Shown here piece by piece: positions 44,701 to 53,224 of a DNA stretch of 64,000 bases. The position numbers and the translations under genes were made by a program. Each line of letters opens with the position of its first letter. The stretch's first letter is position 1. This stretch comes from Flavobacterium sp. Leaf82 (lineage in GTDB: Bacteria; Bacteroidota; Bacteroidia; Flavobacteriales; Flavobacteriaceae). Below the pieces are notes generated by a model. It was not told the DNA's origin. It was given only the letters and a program-made list of their open reading frames with translations, and did not search any database. The stretch is taken from positions 1 to 64,000 of the forward strand of contig NZ_LMMA01000001.1 of NCBI RefSeq assembly GCF_001422725.1, read 5' to 3'.

Positions 44701-47700
44701 TCAGTTTTTTAACAATATAACAACCTGTGGTTTTAGAAATAAATTTTATCCAGATCTGACTTGCAGGAGTTACTATAAAATGTCTTATGTCAAAATTTAA
44801 ACTAACATTGCTCACAGCATTAGCTCTTGTATTGTGATAACTTACATCAAAATCATTTAGGTTTGCTGATGTTGATATCATTTGTGGAGGATAATCTGTT
44901 AAATCAACTTCTTTAGACATTTCTCCGTTTCCACAGGCTATAATTTCAGAATCTATAATGCTGTTTTCAAGAGATGGAGTTTGTTTGAATAAAATGGGTT
45001 TGATAGAAAAACATCCCGTAGGAGTATATATTACTTTTACCCAAATTGTTTTAGGAAAAGAAGTAATAGTATAAGCAGAGGTTACTTTGCCAAAAGTTCC
45101 TCCGGCAATGGCATCATTTTCTGATGTGTCGTAATAAGTAAATGTATAATTAGCGGTTAATGGAAAGCCTAGAATATCCTCTTTATATGTGTCTAAAGTC
45201 ACGGTTTCTTTTACAGCTCCATTTTCGTTTCCGGTATTATTATTACAAATCATATAAGTCAGTGATTTTTTTTCTAATTCAGGAGACGTAATCAAGTTAA
45301 ACTTTAGTTCTGCTATTATAGGACAATCTCCAACATTTTGAGCAATGTTAACCCAAATAGAATTGGTTGTAGTTGCTTCAAAAAAAGCGAGAGAAGATGG
45401 TTGTGCTACCAGGGCTTCTGTCTTTGTTTCGTAGAATTTATAGATCATAACCGAAGAAATATCCGGATTACCAGCAATAAGTTGATTCCTAATATAGCTG
45501 GTCGTTAATAGTTCTTTCCCGTCATTTTCAAAATCACAGCTTTTTATTATAGTGCTGTTGAGCACTGGAGTTTTAATCAGAGTAACAGTAAAAGTTAGTA
45601 CTTTCCAGCAAGTAGTAACTTTATCGTATATCCGAACATAGATTGTTGTAGGAGAAATGGTTACCAAATAATTTATGGCTACTGCAGCTGAGATAAAGAA
45701 TGGTGAATCTTCGCTTCCTACTTCTGCAGCAGACAGAGTTTTATAAAAAGTAAGTTGGGCATTTGGATCAATGCTTGCAATTGCTTCGTTTAAATTTACA
45801 AATTCCTGATTATCATTATTTACATCACATATAAGTAAGTTTTTAAGGATTGGTAAAGCTACAGCAGTAGTAAATTCAAATTTAACTTCGACTATTACAG
45901 GACATTCGTCATTAATGTTAAGTCTTGCAAATACCGACATTTGCATGGTATTAATCTCAAAATTATTGAGATTGCTAATGTAATTTGCTGCTCCGGCATG
46001 AGCCTGAATTAAAGTTCGATAATATCGTACGGGAGTTTGTAATTTGCTTAATTGTGTGGCTGACAGTTCATTTTTTACATCAGTCTCGTTATTACTTATT
46101 TTAATTATATCGACCAGTTCTTTTTTATCATTATCAAAATCACAAATGAGATAAGATGGATTTATGAATTTTTCGACTATCGGAACCAGATTAAAATTTA
46201 TTTCATGGGTGTAAATACAGTCATAATATTTTACATAAACATATACTGTAGTAAGCGAATGAATTAAATTTATATTAGTTATAATTTTACTGCTATTATC
46301 CGGATCAGATTCATAATTATTCAAATCTTCCAGAGCAGAAAAAAAATGAATTGTTGCTCCAGGATATTTTGATTCTAATGCAATTTGCCATTCTGGTTTT
46401 GGATTATAACTTGATTTTAAAGTGATGAGTTCCTTTCCGTCATTGTAGCTATCGCATATTGCGAAAGTGTTTGAATCGAGTGTTGCTTTTTTTGAAGCAC
46501 TTACCGGGAAATTGACATAAGATTCTAATCCACTTGCCTTTATTTTAAATCTTGCCTGAATTACTTTAAAAAAAGGCGGTGAAAAAATAAAATTATAAGG
46601 AATCATATCAGTAATTAGGGAATTGTTGGCAGAATCATAAAATCCCATCAGAGTAATATCTGATAAAGTCAGTCCTCCCTGCAAATAAAATTTTAGATAA
46701 TCAGTATCCAGATTTACTGTAAATACCGTTTCGTTTGTATCACAAATAGCACCACCGCCTCCGCCTGGACCGCCCGGACCTGTTGCAGTTCCTCCTCCGC
46801 CACTGCCACTTCCGCCAGGAGAGCCGTCACAATCATCATCTGCCGCAAGAGTGATTTGCGTATATGCATCACAATAACCAATACTTGTTGCCTTTATATA
46901 AATAATAGTATTCATAGTTAGAGTTGCAGAAACGGGATTGGATATTTTATAAGATGAAGAGTAGCTGGAATTCGTATAATATTCGAAGTTTACTCCTGAT
47001 GTTGGAGAATCAAGAAGTTCCGATTCGTGTTGGGTTAAATTATAATTCTTTACAATTTGTCCCTCAGTTACATGGCAAATTAAAAAGGCTTTCTCCGGTT
47101 TTTTAACTTTTACATATTGTTTTAATTTTATTTTAAATGGAACAATAGTATAGCAATCAGGATCATTATACGAAGTATTCCAAACTCGTAAATAGAGAAT
47201 TTTGGTATTATCAGATTCTCCGTTTACATTTAATGGATAGGCAGTATAATTGGTTATTTCAGGATTGCCAACATTTGCTTCTGTCTGAGATTCAAAGAAT
47301 TTATAAGTAGTACCGTTTAGTCCTGTAAGCCCCAAAGTATTTAAATTCACTGTTTCTTTTCTATCATTGTTTTCATCACATTTTTCAAAAAATTGATTAA
47401 GAGGAATTATCGGTTTTTTATTTAATCTTAGATTTAATTTTGTGACACTATAGCAAACCCCACTTTTTAATACTTTGACATATATGGTTTTGTTATTAGA
47501 AAAAACATAAGCATTTTTAGTTAATATTAGAATACTAAGATTTTGATCTTCAAAATAAGAGAAAGAAAGGGAAGAATCCGGATTAATTTCAGGTTCGTAT
47601 AAAGTTAAATCTACAGTATAATTTTCTCCGTTATTTATACAAAAAGCCGCTGTGGTACTTTCTTTTGCAGTAGGGAAATCCTGCGAAAACTTTACCTCTA

Positions 47701-48694
47701 TTATGTCTGTAACCAAAACCGGAGTACACAAATTATAAGTAACCTTAACTTCATATTTGGTGTTTTGTGTTGGATAAACCAATATATTTTCCAGGTTTCT
47801 TGTTCCTGTAATTTCATTTACACCATTAAACCATTGTATTGTAATATTGGTATTTCCGTTAGGACTAAATCTCCATGCTTCATTATGCGCTTCCCAGTTC
47901 CCGGCATCTCTGTTTGGAGCTGCAATTCCTGAACTTGAGTCATAGTTAGTAATACCAACAGCAGCATTTTTATAAAATGGATTCTCGTCAAAAATAGAAT
48001 TATCACCTTCATTTTTAAAACGGTCCTTTACATACACATCTATTATGTTTGTGGTTTCATGTAACACAATTTGTGAAGTCGAGCTTTTACCGTCAATTCC
48101 ATCTCCCCATTGTTGAATATAGTTGTAATTAATAATAAATTTTCTGTTAGGAAAATTTCCTTCCTCCCGATATAATACTTTCTCCATGTTTACCATATCA
48201 TGAAAAACTCCAAAAATAGAATTTCTGGGAAGCCCATTCGGAATTGGTCCTGACGGAGCACGAGGACAATCTTGTTGTGCCAAAACAGTATTAAAACTAA
48301 CTACTCCGTTATCGCTAATGATGATTTGTGAAAACATATTACCATAAAAGCAGAAGCTGAAAGGCAAATTTATAACGGCACTAAAAGTATCATCTTCCTT
48401 AAGATCTTTATTTAATATAATTACTTTTTCTCCCTGACTAAAATCGCCAACCGGAAGATAATCGATAGCAGATACAGAGTAATTATTGCTTTCTCTTATT
48501 TCAGGAAATGTGGCTTTTAATCGGATTCCATTATTAGCAAGAAAGTCGTAATCACAATCAATAGGTATTATACCGGTATTTTCTTTATGATCATTAATCT
48601 TTACAGAAGGAATAGCGACATTTTGCGAAAAAATTTTCTTTGAAGGAAATAATAAAAATAAAACAAAGAGTAACTGGATATTTATTAATTTCAT
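41738..48694 (-). CDS. Giant modular T9SS type B surface protein (adhesin-like)
   Basis: 2318 residues. Signal peptide (INIQLLFVLFLLFPSKKIFS), an N-terminal globular part (about 25-330), and then roughly thirteen modules of ~100 residues (340-1650). The modules start with cysteine and most carry an Asp/Asn-rich word such as CDENNDRKE, CDFDNDKKE, CDVNNDNQE or CDFENDGKE (near residues 438, 850, 955 and 1052). A Gly/Pro linker lies at about 618-648. Residues ~1665-2230 hold five or six shorter SprB-repeat-like modules (CNSANDGKIKVTSSGGTG near 1925). The C-terminal ~88 residues (IPNNFTPNGDGINDNW onward) are the CHU_C / T9SS type B sorting domain. Probably exported to the surface for adhesion or gliding; the ligand is unknown. 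Confidence 0.9.
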   Translation of the reverse strand: MKLINIQLLFVLFLLFPSKKIFSQNVAIPSVKINDHKENTGIIPIDCDYDFLANNGIRLKATFPEIRESNNYSVSAIDYLPVGDFSQGEKVIILNKDLKEDDTFSAVINLPFSFCFYGNMFSQIIISDNGVVSFNTVLAQQDCPRAPSGPIPNGLPRNSIFGVFHDMVNMEKVLYREEGNFPNRKFIINYNYIQQWGDGIDGKSSTSQIVLHETTNIIDVYVKDRFKNEGDNSIFDENPFYKNAAVGITNYDSSSGIAAPNRDAGNWEAHNEAWRFSPNGNTNITIQWFNGVNEITGTRNLENILVYPTQNTKYEVKVTYNLCTPVLVTDIIEVKFSQDFPTAKESTTAAFCINNGENYTVDLTLYEPEINPDSSLSFSYFEDQNLSILILTKNAYVFSNNKTIYVKVLKSGVCYSVTKLNLRLNKKPIIPLNQFFEKCDENNDRKETVNLNTLGLTGLNGTTYKFFESQTEANVGNPEITNYTAYPLNVNGESDNTKILYLRVWNTSYNDPDCYTIVPFKIKLKQYVKVKKPEKAFLICHVTEGQIVKNYNLTQHESELLDSPTSGVNFEYYTNSSYSSSYKISNPVSATLTMNTIIYIKATSIGYCDAYTQITLAADDDCDGSPGGSGSGGGGTATGPGGPGGGGGAICDTNETVFTVNLDTDYLKFYLQGGLTLSDITLMGFYDSANNSLITDMIPYNFIFSPPFFKVIQARFKIKASGLESYVNFPVSASKKATLDSNTFAICDSYNDGKELITLKSSYNPKPEWQIALESKYPGATIHFFSALEDLNNYESDPDNSSKIITNINLIHSLTTVYVYVKYYDCIYTHEINFNLVPIVEKFINPSYLICDFDNDKKELVDIIKISNNETDVKNELSATQLSKLQTPVRYYRTLIQAHAGAANYISNLNNFEINTMQMSVFARLNINDECPVIVEVKFEFTTAVALPILKNLLICDVNNDNQEFVNLNEAIASIDPNAQLTFYKTLSAAEVGSEDSPFFISAAVAINYLVTISPTTIYVRIYDKVTTCWKVLTFTVTLIKTPVLNSTIIKSCDFENDGKELLTTSYIRNQLIAGNPDISSVMIYKFYETKTEALVAQPSSLAFFEATTTNSIWVNIAQNVGDCPIIAELKFNLITSPELEKKSLTYMICNNNTGNENGAVKETVTLDTYKEDILGFPLTANYTFTYYDTSENDAIAGGTFGKVTSAYTITSFPKTIWVKVIYTPTGCFSIKPILFKQTPSLENSIIDSEIIACGNGEMSKEVDLTDYPPQMISTSANLNDFDVSYHNTRANAVSNVSLNFDIRHFIVTPASQIWIKFISKTTGCYIVKKLSVTIYNTPKAQGIFQEVCDETDGKLDGEYVIPDLNVFKNRIITGESNLENLYLFTYYKNRLDAADGNGNTVNNLNYTFTEAEILSGINSDSHTIYARIDKKDNTGCFSVVGINFSINKKVPVSTIQPEILKCDESDNDGKTNFDLTTVELSISNATNVNFKYYPTKNDAQKNTNAIIDPENWQNLNPYEHTVFVRVSAIGYCDNIASIKLIIYPNIQANDYVITNLCEFGSDGKTESTLNLLEEVKNMTSEINTIPEYPNLLDDLEILFYTSLSDAQNPTLINAIPTSDLSGYTIPVGVTNIWIRFESKVSKCFEIKQFSITKLKAPEIKTVLTPFRCSPDNKLLDAVVTLIPTKENELYSYSFDNGISFSTTKNTFTVNSEQTINYIVEDKNGCKVTGNIFVPGYNPPKDLDISITPIYCNTPDGIATVTVNNVVGSLAGSSYTYEIISPVGIAPANTIGVFTRLLPKKYLIKATDNTTKCFITKSIDIIKEPQISVTVQSHMDITCNDENTGSITYSIDNFIASENYSYKLFPTVSELQFFKTGNNISYTNLPAGKYTFTVIDNISGCTAQNDFMINEPKPLLFYGSVTHVTCNSANDGKIKVTSSGGTGIIKYAISPNLSQFSHNFIFDNLVPGTYKILAQDESGCFANEPLILEIKEPEILHAKVIDPVFQEICDGDKDGAFSIAIFGGTPPYSVSLNNPDGPYTYISGTQSDFTDLSGGKKHTVFIKDAHCLTEVEVRMENAVIFKPQAQVFYDCFNNAATNSVTISITENNINPDDIDYAIDNSNTYQTSNVFTNLESGLHTIKARYTNGCEHSTLVFNIEDIQPLILTLNNGELNEIVATATGGHGQYKYAFNEEYYDLTSNFLIYKSGIYTVTVTDKNGCTATSSKYFEYIDLCIPNNFTPNGDGINDNWGPGCAVNYKNLTFTIFDRYNRIIGNYKFGEKWDGKYNNTELPTGDYWYVIKLNDLKDDREFVGHFTLYR

Positions 48695-49072
48695 AATTAG
48701 GCATCAATTAATTTGGATAAATATTTTTTTGGTTCCAGGATCTTTATAAGAAATTGGCAGAATAATAAGCATCAGAAATCCTTAGATTTGCTTTTCGATT
48801 ATTTTTGTATCCTTAATAGAAAATTAGAAAAGATTTATCAGCAACAAGGCTACTAGAAGTTTTATAAGTATTAGAATAGGACTTTGTGAGCTTTGTTCAG
48901 AATTAATTTTGCACATAAAAAAACCCCGACAATTGCTTGTCGGGGCTTTTTCTTTATAGTAGTTTTAGTTTTTTTGATGTGAAACTTATAAAATGGTGAT
49001 TCTCAATTTATCCAAAAAACCGAGAATCAGTACCATTTTATAAAATTATTTACAGATTTATCACCTCTGTCG
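48695..49072. other. Upstream spacer with orphan promoter and terminator
   Basis: No ORF of note. A plus-strand TATTTTTG (48800-48807) is followed about 115 bp later by the strong hairpin CCCCGACAA-TTGC-TTGTCGGGG (48924-48945) with a T-run. This could bound a ~140-nt small RNA, or the hairpin could be a spare copy of the atpG terminator. Confidence 0.35.
48918..48952. terminator. Orphan terminator hairpin upstream of the giant gene
   Basis: AACCCCGACAA / TTGTCGGGG with TTGC loop, A-run before, T-run after. No coding gene on either strand ends into it. It shares stem and flanks with the atpG terminator. Confidence 0.75.
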
Positions 49073-49343
49073 TGCTTTGTCTTTCATGGGAACAAACTAG
49101 CTTTATTAGTCCCAATGCTCTGTTTTTTTGAGGGTTACATATCAGCAGAATCAATCCCTTTGCTTTGTCTTTTATGGGAACAAACAAGCTTTATTAGTCC
49201 CAGGGCTCTGTTTTTTTGAGGGTTACATTTCAGCAGAATCAATCCCTATGTGCTTTGTCTTTTATGGGAACAAACTAGCTTTATTAGTCCCAATGCTTTG
49301 CTTTTTTTTAAAGGGTTGTATTTTAGCTTTGCTCATTCCCTTT
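49073..49343. repeat. Three tandem ~90-bp repeats
   Basis: Units start at 49073, 49161 and 49251, each beginning TGCTTTGTCTTT(T/C)ATGGGAAC. Copies one and two are nearly identical over 88-90 bp; the third diverges in its last 40 bp. Each contains TTTATTAGTCCC and a T-run (CTGTTTTTTTGAGGGTTAC). An open frame through them (49128-49361) is a by-product of the period, not a gene. Confidence 0.93.
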
Positions 49344-49459
49344 GATACAAAGTTAGTATAGAAGTACTTATAAAAATTTATATAATTTTTGAACTTTATT
49401 ATAGATTTCACACACAGCGTTAAGATTGAATTATATAACTAACAATTAAAAAAATTAAG

Positions 49460-49467
49460 TATTTTTG
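49460..49467 (+). promoter_or_regulatory. Promoter -7 element of the GNAT gene
   Basis: TATTTTTG, exact TAnnTTTG, 20 bp before the ATG. Confidence 0.55.
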
Positions 49468-49487
49468 AAGTCTATTTTTTTATTGCA

Positions 49488-49934
49488 ATGAAACTACAAG
49501 TAAAAGAGCTTATCACTATAGAAGCAATGCTGGCTCAGATAGCAACCATGCGATTTCTTTACCCTAATTTATCGGTAGAGAAATATGAGGCATATCTTTC
49601 TGAAATGGTGCCTCATAACTATATTCAGATTGGCGTTTTTGAAGAAGATGTTTGTCTTGGAATTACTGGTTGCTGGTCAGCCACTAAATTATGGACGGGG
49701 AAATATCTCGAAATTGATAATTTTGTAGTAAATCCGGATCATCGTTCTAAAGGAATAGGAAAATTGTTGACAGATTATGTCGAAAAAAAGGCTTTAGATC
49801 TCAATTGCAGCTCTATAGTTTTAGATGCTTTTACCGGAAATTTTGCTGCTCATCGTTTTTACTACAATCAAGGTTACGGACCAAAAGGTTTTCACTTTGT
49901 TAAAATTCTGGACGAAAAAAAACTAACACAATAA
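49488..49934 (+). CDS. GNAT-family N-acetyltransferase
   Basis: 148 residues with the GNAT fold: strand EIDNFVVNPDHRSKGIGKLL near residues 80-99 includes the acetyl-CoA pyrophosphate-binding R/Q-x-x-G-x-G/A loop (RSKGIG), and AHRFYYNQGY near residue 124 is the usual motif B. The acceptor is unknown. Single gene with its own promoter. Confidence 0.88.
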   Translation: MKLQVKELITIEAMLAQIATMRFLYPNLSVEKYEAYLSEMVPHNYIQIGVFEEDVCLGITGCWSATKLWTGKYLEIDNFVVNPDHRSKGIGKLLTDYVEKKALDLNCSSIVLDAFTGNFAAHRFYYNQGYGPKGFHFVKILDEKKLTQ

Positions 49935-49992
49935 AATTGACGCAAGTTTTTTTATTGAACCAACAAAATCAACAATAAACCAAAGAATTGGT

Positions 49993-50000
49993 TATTTTTG
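49993..50000 (+). promoter_or_regulatory. Promoter -7 element of the flippase gene
   Basis: TATTTTTG, exact TAnnTTTG. Its last three bases are the TTG at 49998 that could be misread as a start; the next in-frame TTG at 50028 leaves a 27-bp leader. Confidence 0.55.
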
Positions 50001-50027
50001 TTTTACAAACTTTATTATAAAATTATT

Positions 50028-51488
50028 TTGGGATTATATAAAAATCTGTTCAAACAAACTGCTATTTACGGACTAGCAACGGTATTGCCAAGAATGCTAA
50101 GTTTTTTATTGGTACGATTGTATACTGGTATTTTACCAACTGCAGAATATGGCGAAGTTTCGATCGTTTTGTCATGGATGGTTTTCTTTAATGTAGTTCT
50201 TTCGTACGGAATGGAAACGGCATTTTTTAGATTTTACAGTGCCGAGGAAGATAAGAAAAATGTAATAGCAACGTCGACAATATCTATATTCTGGTCTTCA
50301 ATTATTTTCTTATTTGCCGCTTTAATTTTTAGAAACACATTGGCAACTCTTGCCGAAGTTGATGTACAATATATAACCTATTCCGTTTGGATATTAGTTT
50401 TAGATGCTTTGGTTCTGGTACCATTTTCTAAACTAAGAGCCAATCAGCGACCAATGGTTTATGCTGCAATCAAGATTGGGAATGTAGTAATCAATATGTT
50501 ACTAAATTTTTTCTTTTTAATATACCTGCCAAAATTAGCGGCTGCAAATCCTAATTCTGTTTGGGATAATTTATATGTAGAAAATTTCCAGATCGCTTAT
50601 ATTTTCATAGCAAATCTATTGGCGAGTTTAGCCACGTTTATAGTGCTTTCGCCGAATTATCTTTCTCTTGGAAGAAAATTTGATCCCGTACTTTGGAAGA
50701 AAATGATGAAATACGGTTTGCCAATTTTGGTTGCCGGATTAGCTTTTGCCGTTAACGAACATTTCGATAAAATTCTTTTAGGATATTTATTACCGGAAAA
50801 TCTTGCAAAATCAGAAGTTGGAGCTTATTCCGCTTGTTACAAATTAGGATTGTTTATGGTTTTGTTTGCAACAGCTTTTAGATTAGGAATTGAACCTTTC
50901 TTTTTTAGTCATGCAAAAAATGCAAATGCGCCACAAACTTATGCAGTCATCACAAAATACTTTGTAATTTTTGGTTCACTGATTTTATTGGGAGTTATTG
51001 TATTTGCAGATGTTCTAAAATATCTTTTGCTTGACAATAAAGAGTATTGGGAAGCAATGAAAGTAGTTCCGTTAATTATATTGGCAAACTTCTTTTTAGG
51101 AATTTATAACAACTTATCGGTTTGGTATAAACTGACAGATAAAACAAAAATTGGAGCATATATCTCAATTGTTGGAGCAATTGTAACATTGGTTTTAAAT
51201 TATTTTTTAATTCCAAAATACAGTTACTACGGTTCTGCAATTGCAACTATTTCTGCTTACGGAAGTATGATGTTAATCTCTTATGTTTTAGGAAACAAAT
51301 ATTATCCAATACCATATGATATGAACAAAATTGGAGCTTATTTAGGAATTTCAATTGGATTTTCGGCTATTTCTTTTTACGGATTCAGAGAGAATTATTT
51401 TGTTGGAATACCGTTATTATTAGCATTCATGTATTTTGTGTATCACAACGAAAAAACAACAATCAAAGGAATTATGAATAGAAAGTAA
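50028..51488 (+). CDS. Lipid-linked oligosaccharide flippase (MOP/PST family)
   Basis: About 486 residues with 12-14 transmembrane helices. The start FKQTAIYGLATVLPRMLSFL and LPTAEYGEVS near residue 38 match polysaccharide transporters of the Wzx/MviN-like MOP superfamily, which flip lipid-linked sugars across the inner membrane. The start is taken as TTG at 50028; the TTG at 49998 coincides with a promoter element, and the first ATG would remove the first helix. 49 bp before dut. Confidence 0.85.
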   Translation: MGLYKNLFKQTAIYGLATVLPRMLSFLLVRLYTGILPTAEYGEVSIVLSWMVFFNVVLSYGMETAFFRFYSAEEDKKNVIATSTISIFWSSIIFLFAALIFRNTLATLAEVDVQYITYSVWILVLDALVLVPFSKLRANQRPMVYAAIKIGNVVINMLLNFFFLIYLPKLAAANPNSVWDNLYVENFQIAYIFIANLLASLATFIVLSPNYLSLGRKFDPVLWKKMMKYGLPILVAGLAFAVNEHFDKILLGYLLPENLAKSEVGAYSACYKLGLFMVLFATAFRLGIEPFFFSHAKNANAPQTYAVITKYFVIFGSLILLGVIVFADVLKYLLLDNKEYWEAMKVVPLIILANFFLGIYNNLSVWYKLTDKTKIGAYISIVGAIVTLVLNYFLIPKYSYYGSAIATISAYGSMMLISYVLGNKYYPIPYDMNKIGAYLGISIGFSAISFYGFRENYFVGIPLLLAFMYFVYHNEKTTIKGIMNRK

Positions 51489-51537
51489 AATTGAGTTTGA
51501 CAAAATTCGATTTGATTTTTAATCTTTTAAAATAAAA

Positions 51538-51972
51538 ATGAAAATACAAATTATCAATAAATCGCAACACGCTTTACCAAACTACGAAACAATTGCTTCG
51601 GCAGGAATGGATTTGCGCGCGAATCTAACAGAATCTATAACATTAAAACCATTAGAAAGAACTATTGTAAAAACGGGACTTTTTATTGAATTACCAATAG
51701 GTTACGAAGCACAAGTTCGACCAAGAAGTGGTTTAGCAGCAAAAAGAGGAGTAACGGTTTTAAATTCTCCGGGAACGGTTGATGCCGATTATAGAGGCGA
51801 AATAGGCGTAATTTTAGTAAATTTATCAAATGAAGAATTCGTAATCGAAAACGGAGAACGAATTGCACAACTAATTATTGCCAAACATGAAAGAGCCGAA
51901 TGGATCGAAGTTGCAGAACTTTCTGAAACATCAAGAGGCGAAGGTGGATTTGGAAGTACAGGGGTGAAGTAG
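51538..51972 (+). CDS. dut: dUTP diphosphatase
   Basis: Hydrolyses dUTP to dUMP and pyrophosphate. 144 residues, homotrimeric type, with all five motifs: AGMDLRAN near residue 22, [11 protein letters not shown] near residue 61, [15 protein letters not shown] near residue 80, GERIAQLII near residue 102 and the C-terminal [10 protein letters not shown]. Length is normal. Confidence 0.96.
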   Translation: MKIQIINKSQHALPNYETIASAGMDLRANLTESITLKPLERTIVKTGLFIELPIGYEAQVRPRSGLAAKRGVTVLNSPGTVDADYRGEIGVILVNLSNEEFVIENGERIAQLIIAKHERAEWIEVAELSETSRGEGGFGSTGVK

Positions 51973-52159
51973 TTTTCAGTTTACGCACTTTGCGAACTCA
52001 AAAATGAAATGAAAAACTTAGTGAACTTTGTGAATAATCCTTTGCGAGCTTTGCGGTGAAAATTTCAGTACAAGAGAAAATAAATTAGCCTTTGAGGTTA
52101 AAAATTAAGAACCAAACTCAGAAGATTTTTTAAATCTTCGAATAAAATAAAAAGATAAA

Positions 52160-53176
52160 ATGAAAATAATCGTTCCAATGGCTGGTCGAGGATCAAGACT
52201 TAGGCCACATACTTTAACTGTTCCTAAACCATTAATTCCTGTTGCAGGAAAATCTATTGTACATCGTTTAGTCGAAGACATTGCTAAAATATTAAAAGAA
52301 CCTATAGAAGAAGTTGCTTTTATTTTAGGAGATCCTGCTTTTTTTGGAGATGATCTTGTTACAAGTTTAGAAGAATTGGCCGGAAGTTTAGGCGCAAAAG
52401 CTTCAATATATCGCCAGGATTTACCATTAGGAACAGGCCACGCAATTATGTGTGCCAAAGAATCATTATCAGGTCCTGCAGTTATCGCTTACGCGGATAC
52501 TTTAATCAGAGCAGATTTTGAATTAGATCCTGCTGCTGATGCTGTGATTTGGGTGAAACAAGTAGAACAGCCGGAAGCATTTGGCGTAGTAAAACTTAAC
52601 GGAAATAATGAAATTATAGAATTGGTAGAAAAACCAAAAGAATTCGTAAGCGATTTAGCCGTTATCGGAATCTATTATTTTAAAGAAGTTGGTGATTTAA
52701 AAAAAGAACTTCAGGGAGTTTTGGATAATAATATCCAGAATGGTGGAGAATACCAAATCAACGACGGAATCAAGGCAATGATGGCAAACGGCAAAGTTTT
52801 TAAAACAGGAAGCGTTGACGAATGGATGGATTGCGGAAACAAAGATGTTACCGTTGAAACAAATTCAAGAATGCTTGGATTTTTACATAATGACGGAGAA
52901 CATTTAGTTGATTATGATGTAAAATTAGAGAACTCAACAATTATTCCTCCTTGTTATATTGGCGAAAATGTAGTGTTGAAAAACGCAACAGTAGGACCAA
53001 ATGTTTCAATAGGAAAAGGATGTCACGTTACAGATAGTTCGATCAAAAATAGTCTGGTTCAAACCTATTCTCAAATAAAAAATGCTAACTTAGACAATGC
53101 CATGATAGGAAATCATGTTGTTTATGATGGTAAATTTACCAGCATTAGCATTGGTGATTATTCGGTTTTAGAATAA
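52160..53176 (+). CDS. Sugar-phosphate nucleotidyltransferase
   Basis: 338-residue NTP-sugar pyrophosphorylase: N-terminal GT-A-like domain with MAGRGSRLRPHTLTVPKPLIP at 7-27, YADTLIRADF near residue 113 and VEKPKEF near residue 155. Residues ~255-335 are a left-handed beta-helix with hexapeptide-like repeats (IGENVVLKNATVGPNVSIG). It resembles glucose-1-phosphate thymidylyl/uridylyltransferases with an LbH tail; the sugar is unknown. The 187-bp spacer before it contains a GAAGATTT/AAATCTTC hairpin (52121-52139) and no gene. Confidence 0.88.
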   Translation: MKIIVPMAGRGSRLRPHTLTVPKPLIPVAGKSIVHRLVEDIAKILKEPIEEVAFILGDPAFFGDDLVTSLEELAGSLGAKASIYRQDLPLGTGHAIMCAKESLSGPAVIAYADTLIRADFELDPAADAVIWVKQVEQPEAFGVVKLNGNNEIIELVEKPKEFVSDLAVIGIYYFKEVGDLKKELQGVLDNNIQNGGEYQINDGIKAMMANGKVFKTGSVDEWMDCGNKDVTVETNSRMLGFLHNDGEHLVDYDVKLENSTIIPPCYIGENVVLKNATVGPNVSIGKGCHVTDSSIKNSLVQTYSQIKNANLDNAMIGNHVVYDGKFTSISIGDYSVLE

Positions 53177-53224
53177 ATTATAAATTTAACAGATTCGTTT
53201 TTGTTTAAAGATTAAATTTTAGAG

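Noticed and set aside
49128..49361. 77-codon open frame
   Set aside because: It lies wholly within the ~90-bp tandem repeats; the repeated peptide (CFVFYGNK, ALLVP) follows from the repeat period, and there is no promoter or family match.
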